64,000 nucleotides of DNA from Pempheris klunzingeri (lineage: Eukaryota > Chordata > Actinopteri > Acropomatiformes > Pempheridae): contig NC_092013.1 in assembly GCF_042242105.1 (NCBI RefSeq), positions 12,827,618 through 12,891,617 of the forward strand, read 5' to 3'. The notes under the pieces are model-generated. The model was not told the DNA's origin. It did not search any database and was given only the letters and a program-made list of their open reading frames with translations. Of this stretch, positions 24,701-36,793 are shown in pieces. Both the position numbers and the translations under genes were made by a program. Within the stretch, counting starts at the first letter, position 1; each line of letters opens with the position of its first letter.

Positions 24701-27700
24701 CGTCAAATCATCTAGCTGCGATGATTCCATGCTAACATCTACATTCCTCTCGGTGTTTCTTGCATCAGTAACCTGAACAAACCTAACAGGATTAACCACT
24801 TCTTCACTGTAGGAGGCAGATTGCTCAAGAGGGAAAGCCTTCAACTCATCTATGTCTGACATATTGCTCTGTATACTCTGCAGGTCAGAGGTACAGCTTT
24901 GTTGCGTTTGCCCCTTGTTGTCTCCACTACTGGTTTCATTCGTTTTCAGTTGTTTTTCATAACAAAGACTCTGCGATGTCCTTTTCTTCATTGGTAACTC
25001 TTCCACTATTTCCATCTTCTCAAGCTTTCTAACGTTAGCTTCTATGTTAAAGTCGCTTTCTTTTGTTTCATCTTTGTTGTCCTTTCCTCCTTCTGGTTTC
25101 CCACTGAGAGTCCGGCGAGTAGAGCCCATCTTTCTCCTCTTCTGTTTGGATTTCTCTTGCAAATCTGCACTTTCTTCTGTCCCAAGTTGGCTGGTACATG
25201 CAGTCACTGCTGTAGAAAGTCCACTTTCCTCAGTCACATCAGCAGCTTGCTCTGCTCTGAAGTTTTCCTCAAGGCCAGTGTCACATGGAGCTAAAGTGTC
25301 ATTTTTGTTGTGTGAAGCAGAAAACGGGTCACCCTGTGAAGCATTAATTTCTTGGGCTTCATGGTCTTTCTTCGTCGAATCTTGTAATTTTTCCCCAACT
25401 TCATCCTGTCCACAAAGTTGTGGACCCACAGTTTCTATTGCATCGTTTGTCAGTTGCATATTCATTTCTTGTCCCAGTGAGTCTTTATCACAAGATAAAA
25501 CTTCAGTGTTTTGGACATGAAAGGCTTCTTCTTGCTCAGGAACATTTGCAGTGATTGACATGGCCGTGATTTTGTCATCATGACATGAGATATTCTCTAT
25601 GTGTGAATCATCCTTCCAATCTGAGACTTCTGGCGATTGTATCGAGTCCATTTTAACTGTGTCATATCTTGTAAACTGACATAAATCCTCTGGCTCTTTT
25701 GAGTGTTTCTTTTCCTCCTCATCGTCCTTATCATTGGATTTGACAGAATCATCTTTGCTTGAGCTTGAGGTAATGTCCAACAAAATATTGTCTTCCTCCA
25801 GCATCTTTGGTGTGTTTTCTTTATCATTTACAGTTGATCTAATTTCCTCAGAAGGTTTGAGGTATGCTTTCTCTTTTAATTCTTCCAGCCACATTGTCTC
25901 TGTTGCTATTAACATTTTTGTTGTTTCGAGGGCTTCATCATCCCCTCTACTTTCTTCAGATTCTTTAGGTTCGTCCTTTACGTGCTGTCTGCTGCCTTTA
26001 CTTCTTCGGCTTGACCCAAATTTCCTTTTGTTCCTTGTGGGGCTTGTGTGACTTTGCTCTTTGATACTCTGAGAATTGTCCAGATTGAAATCTGGAGGTG
26101 CATTCATTTCTGATAGTGGTGTTTTCAAAGAAGATTTGCTCTCTTTAACTGAGGGGTGATCAATTTTATGCATGTCTTGCATTTCTGTTGGCTTTACCTC
26201 CTCTCCGTGTACTTCATTTACAGCATCGTCTGAATGCTGAGCTCCTCTCACTTGAGATGTGTTTACATGCTCTTTTTGTTCCTCATTTGTGGACAACTCC
26301 TCTATTGATGTTGAAAATGTTGCTTGCTCAACATTGCATTCAATTTCACTATGTTCTTCAGCGCTGCTTTTTTCTGTAGCTATCTCTGGTGAGACAGAAG
26401 ATATATCCTCTGGTATCACTGCTGTTTCTATTGTTGTTTCAGGAGGATTATCATCCATAGTATTTCCACCATCTTTCTCTGTAGGTTTGTGGTATGATTC
26501 AGCAACAGACTCATTAACATGCTCTCTTCCTTTCTTTCTACGGCTGGACCCCAGTTTTCTTCTGTTCCCAATAAGGCTGAAGTCTGAGTCACTCTGCTCA
26601 TGTTGGGAGTCCACAGGAGTGTGTATTTCTGATTTCATGGTTTGCACAGAAGATTCACTCTCCTCAAATTCAGAGAGGATTCCCTCCTTCTCCTGGTGGA
26701 CTGTTCGTACAGCACTGGGTTTTAGATCATCCACAACTCGGCCTTCACCCTCATACTCCTGACCTAGTGCAGTGTCCTCTCTGCCTATGTCACTGATCTG
26801 TGGTGTCTTGGTGTCATAGACACAGTCATCCTCATTTGTGTGGCCTAAGGCCTCAAAGTTGATTTGTTTTGTAGGATGCTCATCCTGTTTGTTGTCAGGA
26901 TATGAAACTTCCTGATTGGTGGCAGAATCATCAGTACTTTTCACCATCAACTGAGGCTGGTGTGTATCAGTGACTTGAGCTATTGAGTCTATCAGGTGTC
27001 CAGAAATTATTTCTGAATTTTCTGTGGCGTCATGTATCACACTTTCAGAGAAGTCGTCAATTTGAGGCGTTTCTTGCATTTGTGATGGCGCAACCTCCTC
27101 TCCATGCACTTTGTTTACAGCATCCCCTGAATGATGAGTCCATCTGACCTCTTCACTCTGAAGAGTGTCAGATTTATCGATTTGCTCCAGCCTGACTCCC
27201 ACTGATGTATCAGACACCTCCACTTTGAAGTCTTCTTTGTGTTCACGGTATGATTCAGTATCAGAATCCTTAACTTGCTGCTCTAGTTTATTTCCTCGAC
27301 TTGACCCAAATTTCCCACTGCTCTCTGTGGAGTTGAAACCTGTGTGGGTTTGCTCTTCTGTTCTGACAGAAAAGTCCTGTGGTTGGGAGTCCAGAGGAGC
27401 GTGTGTTTCTGATTGCAGGGTTTGTGAAGAAGATTCGCCGTCCTCAACTTCAGAGACGATTCCCTCCTTCTCCTGATGGACTGTTTGTTCACCACTGGGT
27501 TTTATGTCATCCCCTACTTGGCCTTCACCCTCATACTCCTGACCCAGCACTGTGTCTACTCTGTCTGTGTCACTGATCTGTGGTTCGTTGGTATATGATA
27601 ACTTAACCTCCTGCTCTTGCATTTTGTTTGAAACATAATCTGAATTCTGAGCATTTTCTATGTCGAACATTTCATTTTGTTCCTCATTTGTAGGCAGCTC

Positions 27701-29734
27701 CCCTTTTGGAGATAGAAGTATTGCTTGATCAACACTGTATTCAGGTTGTGGGTGCTCTCTGGGGCTGCCTTTTCCTGTGGTTGTGTCAATTGTGGTGGAA
27801 GACTCTGTTTCTTCTGATTTTAAATGTGACTCACTCACCAAAACGTTGCCCTGTGAATTTCCATCCTGCGTTAACAATTCTGTGTCATCATCTATTTCCT
27901 CTGTTTCGTTGTCTGTCGCAGAGTACACATTGGAAAGTTCTTCTTCTGAGATCTCTGTAGAATTTGTTAGGCTGATTAGCTGCTCATCTGCTGTTGAACT
28001 TGAATGTAAAATTGACTTAGTAAGCTCAGAGATGCCAACAAGTGTCCCACCATGTGCATTTTCTTTGACTTGATCACTAACTTCCTCAGTTTGATGAGTG
28101 TCAAATGTGTCCTTTTCTTCCAGCAGGGTTTCCATTGATTTTTCTTTAACTGCTGTTTCTATTGTTAATGACATTTTTGTTGTTTCAGGAGGATTATCAT
28201 CCATAGTATTTCCACCATCTTCCTCTGTAGGTTTGTGGTATGATTCAGCAACAGACTCATTAACATGCTCTCTTCCTTTCTTTCTACGGCTGGACCCCAG
28301 TTTTCTTCTGTTCCCAATAAGGCTGAAGTCTGAGTCACTCTGCTCATGTTGGGAGTCCACAGGAGTGTGTATTTCTGATTTCATGGTTTGCACAGAAGAT
28401 TCACTCTCCTCAAATTCAGAGAGGATTCCCTCCTTCTCCTGGTGGACTGTTTGTACAGCACTGGTTTTTAGATCATCCACAACTCGGCCTTCACCCTCAT
28501 ACTCCTGACCTAGTGCAGTGTCCTCTCTGCCTATGTCACTGATCTGTGGTGTCTTGGTGTCATAGACACAGTCATCCTCATTTGTGTGGCCTAAGGCCTC
28601 AAAGTTGATTTGTTTTGTAGGATGCTCATCCTGTTTGTTGTCAGGATATGAAACTTCCTGATTGGTGGCAGAATCATCAGTACTTTTCACCATCAACTGA
28701 GGCTGGTGTGTATCAGTGACTTGAGCTATTGAGTCTATCAGGTGTCCAGAAATCATTTCAGAATTTTCCTTGGCGTCATGTATCACACTTTCAGAGGGGT
28801 GAACAATTTTGTGCATTTGTATTGGCTTAATCTCCTGATCATGCACTTTGTTTACATTATCCTCAAAATGTTGAGCATCTTTGTCTTCAAGTAACTTTAC
28901 ATGCTCTTTTTGTTCCTCATTTGTAGACAACTCCTCTTCTGGTGATGAAAGTTCTGCTTGCTCAACACTGCATTCGATGTCAGTTTGTTCCCTCAGGCTG
29001 GTTTCATCTGTAGTTATCTCTGGTGCGGAAGAAAACTGTGTAACTACTGTTGTAACTACTGGCTGTGGATCCACTGTGGGACATGTAAGTACACTTAAAA
29101 TAGATAAGTCAGAGACGCTAACAAGATGTGCGTTCTCTTTGACTTCCTCACTCTGAAGAGTGTCTGATTTGTCAACTCCTTGCAGCATGGTGTCCATTAA
29201 TTTACGAGAATCGGTATAATTTTCTTCTTGATCTGTAGGCAGATTTTCTATTTTGGGAACTGATCTTTCCAGATCAGCTTCTGACTTGTGAACATCAGAA
29301 TTATCAGGTGTACTGGCCAAATACAAAGAGCTGTTATATGTCGCTTGACGTAATTCTTCCTGCCTCTCCGGTTGTACTGCGTGTGCCACTTGTGATGGTT
29401 CAGGGGTTTCATTACCCCTGTTTTTTCCCTCAACTTCCTCTCTAGGTTTGTGGTATGGCTCAGTCGCCAAGCTCTTGACATGCTGTCCTTTATTTCTTCG
29501 AGAAGACCCCAGTTTTCTTCTGTTCCCTGGGAGTTCTGGTGATGGTGGACTTTGGCTTTCAGATCGTGAATTGTCAGGATTAGCTAGTATATTTACTGAT
29601 TCAGCACTTTCTTCTGGTGTGTGCCCATGCGCTACAGAAGAACCGTTGGACTCATCAGCCTCTGATGTTTCATTCTGGTGTGTTACCCGACGACGTGAAC
29701 CAATTCTTTTTTTCCTTGCACTTTGAGCCGACAT
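18747..29734 (-). CDS. rab44: Giant Rab GTPase, RAB44-like, with repetitive N-terminal region
   Basis: Nine coding exons (minus): 29734-23777, 22973-22900, 21909-21791, 21695-21573, 21489-21408, 19975-19861, 19288-19190, 19067-18991 and 18834-18747. They are phase-consistent, giving 2244 residues. The first exon alone encodes 1986 residues of acidic, Ser/Thr/Glu-rich, probably disordered protein with nine basic motifs of type [RK]RK[LMFI]GSxRR (near residues 8, 72, 474, 807, 1056, 1235, 1533, 1794 and 1926). The C-terminal ~195 residues are a complete Rab GTPase: P-loop GDSSVGKTS (Lys2071), WDTAGQER, GNKSD, ECSAA and the prenylation end KSSGCC. Human RAB44 is also a large Rab with an N-terminal basic RKLGSxRR-like stretch, as I recall, and neighbours SRSF3. 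The mammalian EF-hand and coiled coil are not evident here. RASEF and CRACR2A are the alternatives. A 5'UTR exon is likely at 30.08 kb. GTP binding looks intact; the function of the long region is unknown. Confidence 0.85.
20265..20302. repeat. Perfect 17-bp inverted repeat with 4-nt loop
   Basis: Arms 20265-20281 and 20286-20302 are exact reverse complements (arm core 'ttattatataaggcc') around the loop 'acaa'. It lies in a rab44 intron. It may be a small hairpin-forming element or the remnant of a palindromic MITE. Confidence 0.8.
26418..27052 (-). repeat. Near-identical internal duplication in rab44, C-terminal copy
   Basis: Partner of 28144-28796. Over about 575 bases (26434-27010) I count only three mismatches to the other copy by eye; divergence rises sharply at both ends. 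The block encodes about 210 residues, including one GNRRKLGSSRRKKG motif, and lies in the same frame as the host gene. Confidence 0.9.
28144..28796 (-). repeat. Near-identical internal duplication in rab44, N-terminal copy
   Basis: Partner of 26418-27052, offset by about 1.74 kb. It differs near its low-coordinate end by a 15-base in-frame insertion. Sequence between and around the two blocks is only loosely similar, so the blocks were either duplicated recently or homogenised by gene conversion. Confidence 0.9.
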
Positions 29735-30076
29735 GTCTGCTAATCTTCTCTCCTAGAGCATGAGACATTTAGTCATGCAATGACAAGTTTAAATCTACCA
29801 CTAATCAGCATCAGATAATATCAAAGAACTGTAAATATGTGCTACTAAGTCTCCATTAACTACTAGGAAACCCTCAGAAGAGTTTCCCAAACACAGAACA
29901 TCAAGTGCATACTGATTTTTTTATACTTAATGCCCACTCACTCAAGTTCAGTCAGTTTCTTTTAAACAGACTACAAACTGCACCAATTACATTCATCAGG
30001 AAAATAAACAGCCTTAAAGAACAAACAAATTTGCTAAATTTCAGAGCTCCTACAGAACGACGTTACATGTACTTAC

Positions 30077-30200
30077 CACCCAAATCTGGTATCTGTCATG
30101 TCACAACATGAGCTGCTTTGTAATGTCAGCCTGCACTGCATGCTTACTTTTCACACATGGGAGGGGAAGGTGGGTTGTTCCTTCACAGCGATCATGACAG
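30077..30200 (-). other. rab44: Putative 5'UTR exon of rab44
   Basis: The minus-strand donor 'tttgggtg|gtaagtac' ends at 30077. It would join the acceptor 'atgctctag|gagag' about 20 bases before the rab44 start codon. The 5' limit is a guess. The exon carries a very short upstream reading frame and no coding continuity with the main frame is required. Confidence 0.45.
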
Positions 30201-30411
30201 AGCTTCCTGTGTGGGTTATACTTGCTGCATTTGCCAGCAACAAGAACATACAATGCTTCCTGAAATGAGACAAGCTTAATTTTCCATTTTCATTTTTAAT
30301 CTAATCTGGTTATCGTACGTGCTGAGTTTTTACATGATATAAATCATACTCTTTTATGCAACTACTTGAATAAAACAGTCGACAAGGAGATAATGTCACC
30401 TTGGAAAAACA

Positions 30412-30417
30412 TTTATT
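30412..30417 (-). terminator. srsf3: srsf3 poly(A) signal (AATAAA)
   Basis: A minus-strand AATAAA about 660 bases after the srsf3 stop codon gives a 3'UTR of roughly 690 bases. It leaves only about 200-350 bases before the putative rab44 first exon in the same orientation. Confidence 0.5.
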
Positions 30418-31079
30418 GAACAAGTTGTTTAACTGCATCAACACAAACTGTCAGAGCTCAGAGAATCAAGTGAAGTTGAATAGAGTAAATGCCTTCTTTT
30501 GCAAAAGTGAAACAGGTAAAATACAGAATTACAGATGTTTTAGTCTTCAATAGCCTGCAAATAACAGCACCAGTATTTACAACATTTACTGCCTTTGCTT
30601 CCTGTCACTGTATCATGTACGCTCTTTCTGTTGGTGAAGCAGCCCTCAGTAACTCACTGCCAGTAGGAGTCAACCAAGACTTAAAAAAAACAAAAACAAA
30701 TAAAAACATCACATGAAGTTTAATTCAACAGTTAAAAAAAAAAAAAAAAGGAGGATGGTGATGTAAAACCAAATCCAACATTCCATCTCAAAACATGCAG
30801 GGTAAGACAGAAATCGTTTTATGCTTCATTGAATAAACTCAAAGACAAAATGTTTTTCAGTAAAATGGGTAAATCTTACCATGAGAACCGACAAAAAAAG
30901 AAAAACACTTCAGTCCTTTGTTGTTAATTCAACACACTGTTATTACACAATATGTAACTTGGCCAACCTTCAGCTGTCTTAAGCTGGCAAACAATCTAAA
31001 AAGAAAGACATGACTATAAAAAAATTTGTATTTCCACCACCGTAGCAGGATCCTGCTGATGAACCATCGTTTGAGGTCT

Positions 31080-34000
31080 TCATTTCCTCTCGTTAGACAC
31101 GGAACGACTGTAAGACAAATGAATTAGTGAACAAACGCAAAATGGCTGATAGTACGAATATTTTGGCGATAAGATTATGATAATCAATGTCTTAGACTTA
31201 CCTCCTTGACCGTGAGAAGGATCTTGAACGCTTACGGTTCTTGTCTCTGGAGAGAGACCGATATCTGCGTCTGTCTCTTGACACAGACCTGATGAACAAA
31301 CCAAAAAAAACAATGAACATGAATTTTATCATTTATTATAGAGAAACATCCAGTTTAAAAAAAAAAAGTTCCTACAAGCTTACCTGCTGCGACTGCGGCT
31401 GAGGCTCCTCCTCTTCGGTGATCTGCAGTGTAGGTGAGGTTAAAAAAAAAAAAGAAAAAGAAATTAGGAAAGAGAATTTAACCCTTCCTGTCACTAATGA
31501 AACCTTTGGTATTCTTGGCGGTATTCTACGTGGTTACACGTAGTTCCTTGTCTGTTTATATAAGGATCATCTGCATCGATGAGCTGCATCAAGATCAACT
31601 CATTAAAAAGGAAACTTTGTCTGATGAGCACCAATCGTGGAGCCAGATCTCAGAATATAGCACAAAATCAGGGCTCGACATTAAGGCTCGTCTGGGACAA
31701 ACAGCAAGCAAAACATGTTATAACTCAGCTATTCTGACAAGTGGCCAAAACATTCTTGGCTCAACCATCTACTGCAATGCTGCTATAGAAGTGGTTTTAA
31801 TAACACTGGAGGGACAAAGGATATATATAAAGGTGGTGGCCTATATGGTTGGCCAGGTGGCCTGTGTAGAAACAGAAAATATGATTACCTAGGAAAGTGA
31901 AGCACTCTCAGTGAAAGGATATTTTAATGGGAAAAAAACAAGTTCACTATCTTCCCAAAAGGATATCTAGATGGCTTAATGTCGAGCCATGAAAATGCAC
32001 TCAGCAACATCCGATAAATGTAGTTCATTTTTGCAATCAAAACGCTGATGGCAAAGTTCCTTGACCACAACTTTTGATCTTTATATTTTTGCAGCTCTGC
32101 ACTGAAATTGCTCTAACTTACTAATAACTGCTGAGGGAAAACTGTCAAGCAGCTTTGAAAGCTACATTAAGCATAAAAACTACAAAGAGCAGGATAAAAG
32201 CAACTTACTATTTTGGGGGATTTGGACAAGATAGAAATGACGCAAGGAAGCCAGACTGATGGTGAGGGAGGTCGAATTGCAGAGAGGATTTGCCACATGA
32301 TGCAAATGTTGGAGATATGAAGTTGCTTGGTGGCTGGTTGGAAGGGGTAGTTGTAGATTTTCCCTGCCTTTTTTGGGGGGGAAGGATGGGAAGGGATGTA
32401 AGCCAAGGGCTGTTCCCGTTGACACAGTAGTTGTGTGGAGAATAGAAAGAGTAAAGACGCTGATTGGTTGATAATGTGAAGTGGACCGCTGTTGATTGGG
32501 TTAAGGTTGGAGGAAGAAGAGGAGGATGCTGGGAACTGCATGCTCAGGAACCAAAAGGTTGGTGGAACCTGACGACTGGCGGTGCGCCTGGGTCATGTGA
32601 CAACACCAGCCAAGCTGATTGGGGCTCGCTGGTCAGCAGTCACATGATGCTGAAAGAAGACTAGTTGACTGATTCAGATGGTGAGAAGCGTGGTGGTGAC
32701 TCTGCAACGGGGTTCAGTTTTATTAATAGATGGCAACTGAACTCAGAGAGAAAACAAAATTTACACCTGCAGAAAATAATTCTAGAAAGTACCTATAAAA
32801 ATGTTTGATGGATGATGAAGCGTTAACTATGGCTCTTAATATGTCCTCGTAAAGCAATATCACTGTGGTAGCGCTTAGTCATTTTACAGGCAAACCTTTA
32901 ACATACCGTTACCGAGTTCATAAATAGCCATGTGCTGATATAAGCTGCCTTTGGAATAGGCTGTCAAACTCTGATACAGATAAATACACCCTTGAAACTG
33001 TTAAATAATGCAGACAGTTTTTTCTTTTTAAGTATCACTCCAGTTACTATAGGATTATATTTTATAGCACATTAAGGAAAGTGAGTGACATCAATATCAA
33101 ATCCTGAAGCAGCCAGATCCAGAGTATCTATTGATGAACTCATTTTGTACATAAAATTATTTTATTTTACCAACATGATCTGCAACAGTAAGAGTGCTAC
33201 CAATTTAAGTTTGGCTATAGTGACGACCAGTTTCAAATTTTACTACCTACTTGACTCTGTCTTAAATGTTGACAAAGCTTCATAAAGTCTGAGATCTAAA
33301 TTGAGAGATTTTTTGCCAAAATGACCAATATTTTGAAGGAGTAAAAAAAAATTATGTCTACAGTGTTTGGGGAATTAAACTCTTTGTCATTTGTGCTTTA
33401 AAAACTGCAAATGAGACTCCAAAGCAATTAGTTGTCAAGTAGGAAAATACATACCTGCGTCTTACTGGAGGACTACGCCGCCTTAATTCATCACGAGGAC
33501 GTCTACTCCAGGATGGAGGAGGGCCACGGCTCCTAGAGCGCTTTTCCCCAGTGGACAACTCGACACGCACCCGACAGCCACACAGGTTTCTAAAACATAA
33601 AAAAACAAAAAAAGAGTCATCACATGAAAGGCAATGTGCAAAAACCAAAACCCACAGAGCAAGCAGTACAAAAGGAAGAACTTCTAATAAAATATATTAC
33701 CTTCCATCCAGTTCTCTCACAGCATCAGATGCATCTCTGGGATCTTCAAACTCTACAAAAGCAAAGCCTGGAGGATTCCTGGCAACCCAAACACTTCTTA
33801 AAGGACCATAGTACCCAAAAGCTCTTTCTAACTCTGTCTTGTTTCCATTGTTCCCAAGATTCCCAACGTAAACCTTGCAGTCAAGGGGACAGTCTCTATG
33901 AAGAGCGGGGTCTAAAAGAAACAGACACAAACAAACATGGAGGGATATGATGAATGGAGAAGCTGAATGTTCAGTACACTGTATTTTACTCATGAGGAAA

Positions 34001-35500
34001 ACAGAGCAAGAGTCAGAGCTCAGCTAATCTGTGTAACATTGTTTTTCTAGTCTGGGTGTCAGAACTCACACTGCTGTACACCAATATATTAACATGCACA
34101 CACCAAGTTTTACGAGCTTGTGAGCAAAATGCTGCACTGTAGACCCCAACTGTTTTAAAGGACAGCAGCACTGACACTAACGGGCCAAAATGAAAAACAA
34201 AAGGCAGGAGCAGGGATGGGTATTGTATTGCATGTATTATTACAGTATTCCTACTCTTACTGACACTATATATGGATGTAGTACTTTAATGATGCTGTTA
34301 TCAGTTCTTTATTTTTTGAGAGAAAAGACCACAAACAGAATTAACATTGCTTTACTTCCTTATATGTACAGTATATAAATTAACATTCTTGAGTTGCAAC
34401 TGAAACAGCATTTTTGAAACAAATCACACAGACACAATAATGTGATAACTGAAAGGTAAAATAGATCATAAATTCTCTGAGCAGCGTCCCATATTGTAGA
34501 ATTGTAATGGAATTTATGGAAATGGAAGTGACCCAAATCTGCAGGTATGCTCCCCTGACTAAAAAACACACAAATTTAGCTAACTCTGTGTGGGCTCTAG
34601 GCTGCTAGCATAATTAATATACCTGAGGTGGATGGAGCGACAGCAGATAAACTACAAGCGAGGCAGTTAAAGCTGTGCTTCTTCTGCTGTATGAGTCACT
34701 TTCACTTGATTAAAAAAAAAAAAAAAAGACTGCTTGTATTTCTTTGTTTCTAAAAGTGTAACTAGACATTTTATCATTTAGTTCTCTCTGCCATTTTCCC
34801 TAAGAGCTGTGTGTTTGTGCGAGAAAGACAGGCAGAGAGCTGGCCCCCGCCCTTCACACATATGGCTCAGACACACCTGTCTTCTGGGTTGGGATAGCAA
34901 AAATGCAGTCAGCAAATGAACGTAACAACCAAAAGTTTTAGTAATGTTTCTACGCTCTCATGAAACCCGCAGACACTAATCTTGAATGCCTTGTATAATT
35001 TGTATAGATAATTGTGTGGCTGTCACAACAGTCACTTTACATGAAATATCACCAACACTTTAGTCAACGTGTCAGATCAAACAGACAGCAGTGTTTTCTC
35101 TGCTATCATAAGTCTTTGATGCAGCACCCAAGTGTTTATTCACGACTGAATGAACAGAACAAGAAAAAAAAAAAACTTGTGACTCGGGCTGTGTCTGTCA
35201 CACTCAGACATACAGTGAACTGGGTGAAAGTGAAGATAGTGTTAATTGAGGCCAAGGCCTGTGGTGGCAAGGCAGGTAGGCAAATCCTGCCTCTTGCTCA
35301 ACCAATCAAAAGTCACGTTGTCACTCGCTCTAAAACTCTTGATTAGGCTGTTCCTGTGCCATGTAAACGTGTCAATGCCTCATTTGAACTTGTAAATGTT
35401 TTGTTTCCTGTCTCTCTCCCTTTGTAAAGATATTATATCAAATAGTGAACTGGAGGGAAAAGCAACACCATTGAACAGGTTATTTTATCTTACCTCCCAT
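31080..35500 (-). CDS. srsf3: Serine/arginine-rich splicing factor 3 (SRp20)
   Basis: SRSF3 binds CU-rich RNA and controls splicing, export and 3' processing. Coding exons (minus): 35500-35494, 33911-33701, 33589-33455, 31422-31384, 31288-31202 and 31107-31080. They are in phase and encode 168 residues (human 164). The start ATG lies seven bases before the exon 35548-35494 donor, giving [15 protein letters not shown] rather than the mammalian MHRD start. The RRM has KVYVGNL (RNP2) and GFAFVEF (RNP1), plus the hallmark [17 protein letters not shown]. The RS domain follows ([17 protein letters not shown]) and ends [10 protein letters not shown] non-coding first exon ends at the donor at 36267. 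The ~2 kb intron between 33455 and 31422 contains the expected poison exon (see separate entry). Confidence 0.96.
32209..32649 (-). other. srsf3: srsf3 poison (NMD) cassette exon
   Basis: Within the intron between the third and fourth coding exons, a strong acceptor (tagtcttctttcag|CATC) at 32649 and donor (AAAATA|gtaagt) at 32209 define a 441-nt exon. Spliced after the CGC-AG junction it reads Ser-Ile-Met-stop, with the TGA at 32642-32640. Inclusion therefore truncates the protein before the RS domain. SRSF3 in mammals has an ultraconserved poison exon of about 456 nt at the same place, which it uses to regulate itself. The exon is C/T/A-rich with many CATC and CTTC-type SRSF3-binding words. 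Position, size and effect all agree; use is not proven. Confidence 0.75.
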
Positions 35501-36266
35501 TTTACCAGATGAATTATTTTCCCGCAGGCAGTCCTGTGTCAGATGTGCCTGAGGGGAAAGACAGACATTGTTACAGCCACAAATGTATTGCAATCGAATG
35601 CAGAGGGTATAAAGGAAACCCTGAATCAATGTTTGGTTATACATCGATGACTTATAAGCCAATTCTCTCGAGAAGTTAGCTTTAACGCTGTCCTCTCAAA
35701 TCACGGAAGCGGCGTTCATGTTCACAAATAACACCAGTAACCTAACTAACTATTAAAACCACATCATTAAACATAAAGTTGGCTAACTGTTTAATGACCA
35801 CAACAAATGTAACTTAAATTGGATATTATAAGATTCTACTTAAATGTTAGCATTGGCTGCACATGACCAAGCTAAGGCTAGCTAGCTAGCGTCCACAAGT
35901 AATTTGGATTCGTTAGCATGTGCGCTAACAGCAACCGTGAAGCGTTTAGACTTCGTTTTCATTCTGTCTTTGTTAGCTTAAGACGCACATTTACCTAACA
36001 CAACCAGGTATTTTTGCGCCAAAATTGAATACGACATTTTTATGTTGCCAACATCCCCACCCCACCCCCGACACAGCCATGCAAATATTAACGCCATGTT
36101 AGCTAGAACAAGAACGTAGCAGCTAGCTAAATTAGCATTTACCGCGACGAAACAGTTAAAAAGAAATTTAACATCCCGGCCCGCCTGCATGGTAACCAAC
36201 ATCACACCATACACTGGGTGGAGTAAACCACGCAGATATATAGATTCAGACATGTAGCCGGCTCAC

Positions 36267-36400
36267 CTTTTCTGTAGCTGCGGCTCGACAGAAATGTTAG
36301 CAGCAGATCACGCCGCTCACGCAGCAGCTAGCTTAACTTGTTGTTAGCACCGGTAGCGGAGCGGAAGAGAGACACAACAATTAGCCTTTGTTCTTCTTTG
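36267..36400 (-). promoter_or_regulatory. srsf3: srsf3 non-coding first exon and core promoter
   Basis: The minus-strand donor 'acagaaaag|gtgagc' marks the end of a GC-richer 5'UTR exon. It joins the acceptor 'tttcccctcag' at 35549-35559, upstream of the start codon. The transcription start is placed only roughly. Confidence 0.5.
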
Positions 36401-36793
36401 TGTGATTGGGTGCTCGTAAACTAATGCTAAATGTACACACCGCCACCTACTGTAGCGGAGCGGACCGTCCATCACATCACAAAACATTTAATACACTTCA
36501 TCATCCCTTTATAGGTTGTTTTTTTTTTGTTTGAGGAGAAGTTTCACACTCTTCTTATTCCAAACAAGCATGTTTTCTTTAGTTTGTTCTTCAGGATGGT
36601 TGCACAAACACACTCTTTCTAATTTATACTCAGCTGTTTATTTAAGAGACAAACTGTTAAATATTCCTTCAAAAATAGTGAATCAACAGCTCACTATACT
36701 ATAATTTGTTGAAGTTACAACACAAATAAAGACAATCTGTGCTATTTTACATACTGTGCTGAGTAGGTCTTTGTTCTCTCTCTATATAAGATT
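36401..36793. other. Intergenic DNA upstream of srsf3
   Basis: Non-coding sequence with no recognised element. Confidence 0.5.

Noticed and set aside
24062-29726. Many antisense frames of 60-167 codons opposite the rab44 long exon
   Set aside because: They mirror the biased codon content of the sense frame (Ser/Glu-rich sense gives open antisense frames), and the repeated ones simply reflect the internal duplication.
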